Assembly (NCBI RefSeq): GCF_004664715.2
Contig: NC_051083.1
Location: forward strand, 96,917,161 to 96,981,160
From: Peromyscus leucopus
Lineage: Eukaryota; Chordata; Mammalia; Rodentia; Cricetidae
Length of the DNA stretch: 64,000 nucleotides
Direction of reading: 5' to 3'
The position numbers and the translations under genes were made by a program. Below the pieces are notes generated by a model, which saw only the letters and a list, made by a program, of their open reading frames with translations, was not told where the DNA came from and did no database searches. Below, piece by piece: positions 45,892-64,000 of the stretch (within the stretch, counting starts at the first letter, position 1; each line of letters starts with the position of its first letter).

Positions 45892-46574
45892 GCTGGGAGC
45901 TCACATCCAAATCCAAAATCAAGAAGCAGAGGCTGCACTGTCAATGTCAGGAGGCTTTTGAAGCCTCAAAGTCTTCCCCCTTTTTACATCTCCAAGGCTA
46001 TACTTCCTATTTCTTCCAAGTCAGTGCCATAAACTAAGGACCAATAGTCAAACAATTGAGCCTACAGAGTTATTGTAATTCAAAGCACAAGCTTTGGCTC
46101 AAATATTGGATTTCCTGGTGTTCTTTTTCTCTCCAAACTGTACATTTTGTACTTCTTTTACTCCTGCATATAGACCTGCATAAGAGTGATTACTAGTAAC
46201 CATGCCACTGAGCCAATATTAGGCTGTGTTGAAATCTTTTCCACCAAAGAAATTAATTCATTACTTTTCAATTTAGCCTCATGCAAATTCTTAGACCAAG
46301 GGCAGAATCAATCAGATTCTTTGTCAAAATATCATAGGAATGTCTTCTATTCTAGTTGCTATCAAAGTCTTTGCTTCTTTCTGAGGCCTCTTGAGCAGGC
46401 CCTCCACAGTGGCTCTGGAGATTATTGTCTTCCCAGCTTCTATGATGGCCCATTAAACTCTGCTTACACTATTAAACCAATTTTCTAGTCCAAACTCTTT
46501 CACATCCCTACAAAAGTAACACATATGATCAGGTCTATCACAGCGAGAGTCAACTCATAGTACCATAGTACCAA

Positions 46575-46955
46575 CTTCCGTCTTAATTTATTTTTCTATT
46601 GCTGTGATAAGACACCATGACCACGACAACTTATGAAAGGTTGTTTGACTGAAAGTTTCAGAGGGTTGGAATACATGCCCATCATGATGGGGAATATAGC
46701 AACAGGCAGGCACTCATGGTGCTGGAACAGTTGCTAAGAGCTTACAGCTTGATTCATAAGCATGAGGCAGAGAGAGCTAACTGGGAATGGTATGGGCCTT
46801 AGAAACCTCAAAGCCTGCTCCTAGTAACACATCTCCTCTAAAAAGGCCACCCCTCCTAATTTTCCCTCAAACAATTCCACCATATGTATTCATAGGATTG
46901 TGTATAGCCAAACATGAACCCGTGGGGATCATTCTTATTCAAACCACCACATCTT
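46575..46955 (+). repeat. Rodent interspersed repeat, fuller copy
   Basis: It reads 'attgctgtgataagacacca' at the start and ends 'attcaaaccaccaca'. Same family as the copy at 45250. Confidence 0.7.
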
Positions 46956-47739
46956 AATTTCTAGAAACATACATTCCCACACAAAAGTAAGAAGCAAGAC
47001 TACATTACCACTAAAGGGAAGTGAGAGAGAGAGAGGATCTCCCTTCAGTCTTAAAATTACATGCAGATCTACAATTATCTCAACAGGATGTGTAACAATA
47101 GAAACAATAAACTGTATGGTACCTCTCTTTTGACATTTCAGAGGTTATGATAACCAGAAAAGACTGAATATTATGCCCGGCCCCAGCCCCAGATCTATTA
47201 CTTCTCCTGATCACCTTACTGCCAGGGACTTCCTCATTAATTCCACATGTCACCATAACCAACTATCTCAGGTAATAAGATTTCCCACTTTGTCTTTCTG
47301 TGCTTCGGGGATCTCCCTCAGAAGACACAGCATTCAAATATCTTGAGTTTTTCCCTGTGAGCATGGATTGACTGACCTTGGATTACAGTCCAAGTCATAC
47401 AAGAATAAAACTTACAATAAGAAACAGCTTTTATTTTACAACCTGTAAAACTAAATTGTTTTATTTGACAAGACAAAAGACAATGCCATGTTCTAACAAT
47501 ATTATGATATAGAATAAGATCTTTAACAACTAAATTCTACAGTAGGCATAAGTAAGGTTTTCCTCTCTAAATTCTCTTGGACAAATTAGCAATTGAAGTT
47601 AAAGCTTCTTTCAAATTTAAATCGTTGTAACTAATGGGATTAAGATATTTTTAATCACTTAAATAAAATATAGGTACTCCTTTAGCATCAGATGGAGAGT
47701 AAGAATTACTGGAGATTGTTTTCCTACAATTTTTTTCTT

Positions 47740-49050
47740 TTTGCTTTTATTGGTTCTTTGTAGATTTCACATCATGCCTTCTGATCCCACTCATCTCCTT
47801 ATCCCCTTATATCTGCCCTCTGCCCTTGCAACCTTTCCCACCATAAAGAACCATATTTAATAGAAAAACCAAAAACCAAACAAAACAAAAAACAAAAAAT
47901 AACAATAGAAGGAGGAGGAGGAGGAGGGGAGGAGGAGGAAGAGGAAGAGGAAGAAGAAAAAGAAGAACCATCTTACATCTTGTCATGGAAGCTGTAGTGT
48001 GGCCCATTGAGACACACAGTTTATCCCTTAGTCTGTTCATCTTTACTTGTAAGTGTTCATTGCCACTAGTGATTGGCTCAAGGCCTCTGGTTTCTGCTAC
48101 ACTACCAGAAATGGGCTCTCACTGGGGATCCTCTTGGATATCCTGTCATCCTATGTCATGGAGATCCTGCTGTTTCGGATCTATAGGTTTGTTCCCTTCA
48201 CATGTTCTAACAGTTCATAGATTCGTTGTATGTTGGGGTAGGCTAACTCATAGCCCTGGTTCGGTTCTGGGCTTGGGTCGTAGCTGAGTTGGTCAGCCTG
48301 CCAGCTTTCCCTCATCATCATTACCTGGATGAACTCTTCAGCACTACCTCGGCTAGCTCACCCAAAGCAACCTACAAGGAGCCAGGCCAGTTTTCCTGAT
48401 CTCAGTCCCTTAGATTCAGATCCCACCCACTCATGTAGCCAGGGCCAGCTCTAGTGTACTGCCAAGGCAAGGTGCAGGGTCCTCTCTACTGATTGTAGGG
48501 GGTGTGGGAGGATCAGCTTTTCTGCTCTCACGCCCTCAGGACTGGCTCATGCAGATCTACATGGGACAACAACATTAGGGTCAGCTCTAGTGTGCTGCCC
48601 AGGCGGGGTGCAGGACCCATTCTCCTGTGTGCTATAGCTGGTGTAGGGTAGGGCAGGGCTAGTTCTCTCACTCTCATGACCCCAGAGCCATCTCTCTCTC
48701 ATGCCACAGGTAGCAAGGGACAGAGGGAGGAGGACATCTTTTCCTCACTCATGCCAACACATAGTAGACAAGCGGAGAGCAGGGCCAGCTCTCATGCTCT
48801 CAAGCCCTTGGGGTTGGCTAACCTGCATCCTTGACTACAGGGTCAGCTCTAGTATGCTTCCCAGGTGAGGTGTATGCTTATAGTGAGGAGTGGAGCCATC
48901 TTTCCTAAGTGCCAGGTGAGCTCTTCCATGAGGGGTAGGACCAGCTCTCCTGCTGCAATATCCAGCGAGGGTCAGGACCAGACAACCCAGGGCCAGTAAA
49001 GGGAGGGGTAAGCTTAGCATAGCATGGTTCCAATGACCAATTTCAATACC
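47740..49050 (-). repeat. Rodent repeat with degenerate internal repeats (L1 5'-type?)
   Basis: It starts near 'tttattggttctttgtagat' and includes 'tcttggatatcctgtcatcc'. From 48430 to 49000 the block 'ccagctctagtgtactgcc' recurs in altered form near 48450, 48585, 48785, 48845 and 48935. I suspect the 5' region of an Lx-type L1 but am not sure. Confidence 0.4.
47909..47967 (+). repeat. GGA/GAA purine tract
   Basis: GAG-rich trinucleotides on the plus strand at the edge of the rodent repeat at 47740. Confidence 0.9.
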
Positions 49051-49159
49051 TTTTGAAATCTCAGAGCGCACCACCAGTGGGTGACACATCTTTCCCAATA
49101 ATGGTTCCCAAACATTCAAATATAAGAGCTTACAGGAGCGATTCTCATTCAAACGACCA

Positions 49160-49318
49160 CGAGGAGTGTCTGCCTCGTGTGTGTTGGGGAGCATGCCTGT
49201 GAAAGCCAGAAAAGGGCATCAGATTCTGTATAACTGTAGTTACAGACAGTTGTGAGCCCCCAAAGTTGGTTCTGGGAATCCTATCGTGTTCTCTGAAAGA
49301 GCATGAAGTGCTCTTCTT
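49160..49318 (-). repeat. B2/B3-type SINE fragment, antisense
   Basis: 'gttacagacagttgtgagc' and 'agagcatgaagtgctctt' match a degraded B2-related SINE. Just to the left, about 49050-49155, is the tail of the rodent interspersed repeat family ('ttctcattcaaacgaccac'). Confidence 0.55.
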
Positions 49319-49476
49319 TTCATTGAAAAAAAATTATCTAATATATTTTGATCATGGTTTCCCCTCACCCAACTCCTCCAAGATAATCCCTACCTCTTTC
49401 CCCCACCCAACTCCATGTCTTTCTTTTTCTCTGAAAAACAACCAAACAAAAATCCAAATTATAATTTTAAAAAAAT

Positions 49477-49480
<4 letters not shown>

Positions 49481-49522
<42 letters not shown>

Positions 49523-49537
49523 ACACACACCACACAC
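49481..49537 (+). repeat. CA microsatellite
   Basis: A CA run with two CCA interruptions near the right end. Confidence 0.95.
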
Positions 49538-49559
49538 AGCTGTTTCTCCAATCCTGAGA

Positions 49560-50252
49560 TTTTAATTATTTTTAAATTTATGTGTATGAGTACTTTGCCT
49601 GCATGTATATATGTGCACCACCTGCATGCAATTCTAGTAGAATCCAGAAGATGACACTAGATCCTATAGAACAAGAGAGTTACAGGCAGTTGTGGGTTAT
49701 CCAATGTGGTTCTTAATAGGTTTTCTGTACCTCCATAATAGGTTTCTCTGCCCACCCAGTAAGCCAGATCAAGACAAATTGAAAAAGTCGAAGAACAGGT
49801 TTATTTGCGCAAATTAACTCTGGAGTGTGTTCTCCAGTCCCATAGATGGAGGCTGGAGAAACCACATGCCCAAAGTATAGCAGAGAGCGTAAATAGGTTG
49901 TACAACACGGGGCTGTCGGCAGACGTGTCTGCCACAAGCTGGGTTTCTGTCCCAGTATTGTCAATAGCTGAGCACTTTAGGTGGAAAACTGGGGTGGCTG
50001 GCAACTTCAGGGGAGGAAGCTGGCTGCCATAGCCACCAAGAAATCAGAACTGGGCTTTTTGGTGCCTTCCCTTTGTTAGGAGATTCTCAGAGTGGGAGGG
50101 GTTTGAAGAGCTAGGGATGGGGCTTCTCGGACCTTGTGGGAGCTGCAAGGAATGAGCTGGAGGTTCCAACCAATCAGTTATGGGATTCAAACAAGAGTCC
50201 TCTGGAAGAGCAAGAAGCACTCTTATTGGCTGTGCCATCTCTCCAGCCCCAT
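49560..50252 (-). repeat. B2/B3-type SINE, antisense, split by an LTR
   Basis: Left piece 'tttgcctgcatgtatatatg', right piece 'gagtcctctggaagagc' and 'gccatctctccagcccc' belong to one SINE consensus separated by about 460 bp. Confidence 0.65.
49717..50180 (-). mobile_element. LTR-like insertion splitting a B2/B3 SINE
   Basis: On the minus strand it has 'caaataaacctgttc' followed by a T-rich stretch and a 'tgatctggcttactggg' end, as in an ERV LTR. B2/B3 sequence lies on both sides (49560-49716 and 50181-50252). I could not define a clean target duplication. Confidence 0.55.
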
Positions 50253-50999
50253 TTGAGTTTGTAATGTATTTAAATATACATGTCTGAACTTCAAAAGATT
50301 ATTGAGTGAGTGTGAAATGGTTATGAAGCTTCATTTTATAAACATCTATTTTCTGTAAAATTCAGTTGAACCCAGAAAATTACATATACTCAGGCAATCA
50401 GCAGAACAATCAAGATGCTAATTGCCTAACTTGGTATGCTGTTGTGAATAGTGCTGCAATAAACACAGGAAGGTATGTCTATAGCAAGCTGCCTTTAATT
50501 TGTTTGCTCAGGCTGCCTATACTTCTTTCTTCCCTTCCTTTGCTTACATGAAACTAATAATGTGCTAATCTACCATCATAGTAGCTTGCTTTCCCTAGAT
50601 TTTGAATAAATGAAATCTATCGGTCCAGCTTCTTCCACTCAGCATAAATATTCTGTGATGCATAAATTCATCCCAATATGTCTTTTATACAACACATATG
50701 CAAGTCTCCCTATACTGTATAAAAATACATGAAATATCAATTGGGGATAAGATTATGAGGGAAAATATTTAGCATGTATTTTGCATCATTCTTGGTGAAG
50801 AGTTGATGATATATTGCTGGTAGTATGTGATATTTTGATATCATTTTTGGACATGCAACCTATTTTAATTTAAATAGGGCCTAGGTTCAAAGCCAAAGTG
50901 ATATTTTCCTTAACCTGTCATTTTCTAGCTGAGCAACTGTAGGCAAGTTATTTCATGTCTCTTTTCTTTACCTTCCTTATCTTCTTATCTTTTTTGTTT

Positions 51000-51149
51000 G
51001 TTTTTTCGAGACAGGGTTTCTCTGTGTAACAGTCCTAGCTATCCTAGAACTCACTCTGGAGACCAGGCTGGCCTCGAACTCACTGAGATCCACCTGTTTC
51101 TGCCTCCCAAGTGCTGGGATTAAAGGCATGCACCACCACTGCCTGGCCC
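51000..51149 (-). repeat. B1 SINE, antisense, with target duplication
   Basis: A nearly full B1 bordered by TTACCTTCCTTATCTT at 50968-50983 and 51150-51165 (with a T-rich stretch after the left copy). It interrupts a MIR piece that begins near 50915. Confidence 0.9.
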
Positions 51150-52035
51150 TTACCTTCCTTATCTTAAAGAAGAAAGAATACTGGTGTTTTGTGTGGACAT
51201 TAAAATAAATGAAACACACAATAGACACTCAACAGGGAATGGTTTCTCTCTCTTTTTAATTTGAGGAAATTTTTCATACTAAAAAAAAATGTGTCTTTGA
51301 GCTTAATTGTAATATCAGAGTGCCATCTGGTGACCATATAGAATGATTACATTACCTCCATTTTTTTATAAAATTATACAGTATTTAAACCCATAATGTG
51401 TTCTGGAATAACATTATAAGGAGTGAAAGTGAGACCTGTATTTCAGAGTTGTTTTGTTGACTGAGATATCTCCCCTGGTGAGACATCCATTCTAAGCAAG
51501 TGGCATAGTTTAAGGGAAATGAGAGAAACTTCCTCCCTAGCCTGGTTTAGGATGGCAGATTGAGTGAACCAGCAAATAAGTTGAAGGCTCTATATCCGTT
51601 TGATTCTGAAGAAGATTTAGGAAGAAGGTTGCTATTTTCCTTTGTTAGTGGATCTTCCTTTGGAAGATCTAGCTTGGACAGTTTGGGTCTTGAGTCTAAC
51701 TACAGGGAGGTTTCGAAAGTACGTAGTCCCAAATACTATCATAAAAATAGAAGACCCTGCTCAAATCTGCCAACCACCTACTGAAACAACTGCACCATCA
51801 GAGTGCAGCTGATCTCAGGCTCTTCTGGTACAGTGCCACTGAACTCCCACCCTTAATTAAGATTGAGAAAGCTTCTTCATCAGAAAGGGGTGATTTGGGC
51901 TAGGACTGAAATCATCGGACTCACCCCTGGGCTACAGTTTCACAAAGCACCCACCATCTGTGCTCTGAAACATGTCTCAATAGATTACCACCCTTGCCAT
52001 CCCTCCGATACCATTAATTAGTCAAGACTAGTCAA

Positions 52036-52057
52036 TTTATTGAGTATGAACTTTATT
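52036..52057 (-). promoter_or_regulatory. CAPN6: Candidate CAPN6 poly(A) signals (two AATAAA)
   Basis: AATAAA on the minus strand at 52057-52052 and 52041-52036, reached about 1.39 kb after the stop. They are the first such hexamers in a suitable place. Confidence 0.5.
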
Positions 52058-52948
52058 GTGATTTTTTTTTTGTAAGGCACTGTGGCAAAGGCATTGTAAA
52101 AGTTACAAAGACTGCAACATGTGATAGAAAATGATTAAGGTAAAAAAGGAGCTACAAAATGTATTTTTAAATGAATGCATGCTGAACTACACTAAGTACT
52201 ACGACTATGTTTATTTTTTTCGTCATTGCAAAAGCACTGAAATATTGTTGGAGGTGGGGTTTGGGGGTAGAATTTGAATGAACTTCATGGAGGAGGTGGA
52301 CTTTACGCTGGGCCTTGAAAAAGGGCAGAATACTGATAGATGAGGGTGAAGGGAAGCACATATAATGACTGATTCACAAGGAAATTTTGTAGACATACTG
52401 AAAAACAAACCCTTGGGGAGTGGAGCTTCCCAACAGAGGGAGAAGCCTGAGGGGGTCTGGGTGGGACCCAGACTCTCAGGTTCCCATATAGCATTTTCAG
52501 TACCGATGATATTAGGAAGCACAGGGCAATGGGCTTGTTTGTAAATCTAGCAGCAGCAAGAGGTTTCACATTGTAGTCAGGGACCCCAAACTGGCTGACC
52601 TATTACTGAATGGATTCATTCATCTTTTTGGTATGCATGATACTTCACTAGTCCTTACTCTTGCCCACTGACTGTCTGAATGGTAGTTCGTGCGCACCTA
52701 CATGCGCATGTGTGAGTGTAGGTGTGTGTGGATGGATGGGGGACTGAGGCTTTGTCTCCCACTGCAGCTTCTTCCACTTTTCCCTCTTGTGGCACACAGC
52801 TAGCTTCCACTTTACTGAAGTTCAAGCCCTCTCATTGTCTCAGCCTCATTGAACTCCAGCTCTTGATTAAGCACCTAGGAAGCTTCCTCAACATGAAGAT
52901 AAAACACTATGGGGGAGTGACTTGAATTAGGGCAGGACTACACTTTCC

Positions 52949-52969
52949 GGTGGTGGTGGTGGTGGTGGT
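52949..52969 (+). repeat. GGT tract in the CAPN6 3' UTR
   Basis: About seven GGT units; ACC repeats in the CAPN6 transcript. Confidence 0.85.
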
Positions 52970-53445
52970 AAGGGCTGGGACCATTAAAGTCAGCTCTTGC
53001 TATTGGTAAAGTTTTGCTGGTAAATCTGTAGTGTCAGTCAGGAGATGGGATGTCAGGCTAGACCAGCTTGGCCTTGATCGCCTCTCCTGCTTCCTCAATA
53101 TGCCCTACAGGGAAGATATGTTGGGCAAGTGGAAACAACAGAGACACATGTAGCATGTCCAGATTCTTGTTACTGTCCCACTTGAATCTCACCCCCGGAA
53201 GCCCTAAGGATCTTTTCTCAGCAAATATGTGATCTCCAGATGGGACTGTCACCTCCCCCTGTCCAGCTGCTGGAGGTATATAGGTTCTGTAGCTACTGAT
53301 GCTACTTGGATCGGGAGGTATGGGAAACATCAGAAAAGAGGAAACGTTAATAAATGTGGAGTTTCAGTAACTGTGAATTTTAGCTAAAACCTGGTACCTG
53401 ACATAAAAAGATGGAAAACTGTCAGGATTCTCTGATATTGGATAT

Positions 53446-61277
<7,832 letters not shown>

Positions 61278-64000
61278 CTGGAGATACAGGAATTTGTTAT
61301 GCAGGAGTCTGGGAGGAGGTTTTTAAGGATCACTAGAAGCTGAGATAAGCAGAACAGCCTACAGAGGAGATAGGGTTAAGTGTGGATAGGATTTTTATAG
61401 ATTCCGGGATAAAGGGAAGGTTGGGGAGATTTGTGGTAAAACACAAAGAAGTGGGTAGCCTATGCACAGAAAATGACCATGTGGTGAATAGAAACGGAAG
61501 GAGAGAATGGAATGAGATAGGATGGCCTGGGCTTTGGAGGCATTTTTAACCACAGCAGTGAACACTGGAAGACTAGAACTAAGAATTAGCACATTGCAAT
61601 CTGATCTCATTTTTGTCAGGATGAGATTTTCCCTGAAGTACCCATGCTTAGAAGGACAATTACCTTTAAGAGACAAGGTCTGACAGAGGTGACCATTAAT
61701 GCATCGCCTTCTCTAGGAAAAATGAGTTAGGAGACTAGACAGAAAGCCCTTTTCTAACACAAGCAAAACCAACAGCAGTTTCCATGACAACCAGCTTTCC
61801 CAACCCCCACGTTTATGTGAATATAAATGACAGCAGCATTAACAGCAGGTGTTAATGAGCCATTCACAGGACTACGTCAGTGGACACTGTCCCTGTGGTA
61901 TATATTCCAAAAGTGTCTGGCTGGAGAGTGGGGGCAGTATTTGCTAGGGGATTACACATGTGTTTTTATTTCAGTATATCATTAACTGGGTCATTCCCAC
62001 TGTGAGTAGGAACAATGAAAGTCAAATAATGGAACTACAACAAAACGTGATGAAAGTAAAATGGAGCTGCTTTCAAAGTATAATCAGTGCCTAGAAAGAA
62101 AGAATCCCCCAAGTTCATCCAGTGATGGAATGGATATTGTGGTGAGTGATTCATTATTTGAGCTGACTACTGATAGGTCACAGGGCAAGGCAGAAACATC
62201 GAGGCACAGCAGATAGAGCGGCAGGCGTGAGCAAAGGAATATGTAACATTGTATAATTGCAGGCATGATGTGGCTCAGAGCATTAGCACTTGCAGAGTTC
62301 AAAGACATCAAATCCCAATTAAGTCTTGATAAATGGAAACAGTTTCATGGACGGGCTGTTGGCACATAAATTGACATTCTGCATACCCTGCTGAAATAAA
62401 TCCCAGTTGCAAATGGAAAGAAAATCTAGACCCACATCCTCCAAAATTATTAAATAGAACCAGCTATTTTTTCCTGGTGTATAATGTCTACTTTGTAATG
62501 GATATAATTCTCCTTGATGAAGGGTCTGGTCTACAGAATGAAGCGTTCCAAATATCAGTTAAAAGCCAAAATAGCTCTGGAAAGAAATAGACTTTCTGGG
62601 CAGGGACACATCCAAACTGAAGATTAATTGGGCATCAACCTGCCAAAAGGAAAGGATTAGGTGGGTTGTCAGCTTTGCACTTTCTGTCCCTTTTTGTTTA
62701 AGATGCATATCTGGTGTCTTGTCACTACCTTTTATCTTAGGAGACTATTTCTATCTAAATAGTGTATGGGTTGTAAGCTGCCTTTTTCTTTTCATTTACT
62801 GAGCACAGAGCAGGTGTACTAGATGAATTAGGGCCCAATACTTCTCCTCTCTGTTTCCTCTTTTTTTCTAAGATGAAATTAAGAAGCACGATCATTCCTC
62901 CCTTGGTCAGACATTGGCACTTTATTTGGAGCAATATGTGAAGTTATGCAATAATTTCTTGGAAACAGATGAAACGTAGCATTGTTTCCTGGCATAGAAA
63001 GCATCTCAGTGAGTATTGATAGGTAAAAAAGTGTTTTTTTTTATATATTTTAAGGCAAATTAGTTCCTTGCTTTATGTAGTATTACTAGGGGTTGGGGTT
63101 ATTTTGCAATCTGTTTAATTTAGATAAACAGGAGTCTACACCCAGTCAATACTTTAAATGTGTGAACTTCTAGTCACATAAGGGAGCAAAAAAGACACAT
63201 AAACAGATTAAATATGAGGAACTGGGTGATCAGCATCTTCTTTGTATGAGTTGGATATAGTTATTATTAATAGCATGCATTACAACCTTGTTTTACTTCA
63301 ACATTTTATATAGACTACCCAACAGTGGGTTTTAAAACACAGTATCAGTCATGGAATATCAAAACCACAAGGAATATTAGAGACCATTTAGTCAACTTAT
63401 TTTACAGATGAAGAAACAGGGTCATCAGATAGGGACAGCCACTCAGGTCTCTGGTCATCTAGTCACGAGGACATCTAGGTTAAAGCTTTTGAGTCTCCAT
63501 AAAAGCATAATGTTAAAGAAGAGACCTCAAGACTTCGGGTGACTCATCCCTTTATCTTTAAGCTTATCAATGATCATGTGTAAAGGAATAACATTGCAAA
63601 GCTCCTGCATAGATATCCATCCTAATTTGTAGCCCTTTGCTCAACACTCCATTTTTCTGAAAGATTTTTCCAGCTCCTGAGTTTAGAAGAAAATATCGGC
63701 CATAGGCATTGATTTCCATAAGTCAAGTGACTAAGAATAAATCAGTCTTGTACTACAAGCAAGTACCACGATGTGAAAGACATGAAACAAGTCTTCTAAA
63801 GCCATATCTTGTACCTCTTATGTGAAACATTTAAAGACTAGAAAACAGCCAAGGAGTTAGAAAGATAAGAATGAGCCAATGCAAATCTAACTGCTTTAAG
63901 AATTTTTCAGCAGTAACTCAAAAATAATGAAACGGCTCTTAAGTGACTTTTACTGTAGTTTGGGACACACTGGATATCTTCCTGTTGAGGTTAAAGATGG
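61278..64000 (-). other. CAPN6: CAPN6 intron upstream of residue 56, running off the window
   Basis: I looked for the exon encoding the first 55 residues and did not find it, so this is intron sequence. It is mostly non-repetitive, with a MIR/L2-like piece at about 63380-63490. No promoter is claimed. Confidence 0.75.

Larger units (their letters stand above)
45250..46060 (+). repeat. Rodent interspersed repeat interrupted by the palindromic LTR insertion
   Basis: It begins with the family signature 'acactatgaccaaggaagg' and runs to 45414, then resumes at 45898 ('agctcacatccaaatcc'). It is the same family as the copies at 838, 22852 and 46575. I do not recall the family name with certainty. 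Confidence 0.7.
41491..52029. other. Intergenic space between convergent PAK3 and CAPN6
   Basis: A 10.5-kb interval made largely of nested repeats, listed separately. The stretches 44.4-45.2 kb, 46.96-47.7 kb and 51.2-52.0 kb show no repeat I can name and no gene. A 74-codon ORF at 51560-51784 has no recognisable features. Confidence 0.75.
52030..53445 (-). other. CAPN6: CAPN6 3' untranslated region (extent inferred)
   Basis: About 1.4 kb after the stop, ending near two AATAAA hexamers on the minus strand. It contains a short GGT/ACC tract (52949-52969). The length agrees with what I recall for CAPN6 transcripts; the end is inferred. Confidence 0.55.

Noticed and set aside
51560..51784. A 74-codon open reading frame between the genes, near the end of CAPN6
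   Set aside because: No recognisable domain, no splice context and no sign of a promoter. Its length is within chance expectation for this composition.
61278..64000. The first coding exon of CAPN6
   Set aside because: I searched for the reverse complement of the N-terminal coding region and found nothing matching, so the exon is beyond the window.

Overview
The window is mammalian nuclear DNA, almost certainly from the X chromosome of a cricetid rodent (hamster, vole or deer-mouse group). Two well-known X-linked neighbours are present as split genes with GT-AG introns. The interspersed repeats are rodent types (B1, B2/B3, B4, ID, URR1, Lx-type L1). Several B1 copies carry the 'tgtgtagctttgcgcc' form that I associate with cricetids. 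The species call is inference from repeat style; the gene calls rest on exon-by-exon reading of the protein.

Plus strand, 1 to about 41.5 kb: the 3' part of PAK3 (p21-activated kinase 3). The first 14.6 kb is intron. Seven coding exons then encode residues 277-544 of the 544-residue form, which is the whole protein kinase domain after the start of the glycine loop. A 13.3 kb intron separates residues 469 and 470. The stop codon ends at 35016, and a long AU-rich 3' untranslated region probably runs to a poly(A) signal at 41465-41470.

About 41.5-52.0 kb: intergenic space between two convergent genes, packed with nested repeats. It holds the most unusual structures of the window. One is a 477-bp palindromic LTR insertion at 45415-45891 that encloses almost all of a mature lysine tRNA sequence, including the CCA end that is added after transcription, and is flanked by a 6-bp target duplication. 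The other is a 137-bp inverted duplication (44293-44428 and 45203-45339) that is about 98% identical.

Minus strand, about 52.0 to 61.3 kb and beyond: CAPN6 (calpain 6). Eleven coding exons give residues 56-641 up to the stop codon. The first coding exon (residues 1-55) and the promoter lie beyond the right edge. The active-site cysteine is replaced by lysine at residue 81 while His252 and Asn284 remain, so this is the expected non-proteolytic calpain.

The two genes converge tail to tail. Nothing suggests an operon or shared biochemistry, although both products act on the cytoskeleton (PAK3 through Rac/Cdc42 signalling, CAPN6 through microtubules and Rac-dependent motility). All other short open reading frames fall in repeats or introns and are not supported as genes. 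Repeat family names come from memory of consensus sequences, not from a search, and repeat ends are approximate unless a target-site duplication is given.
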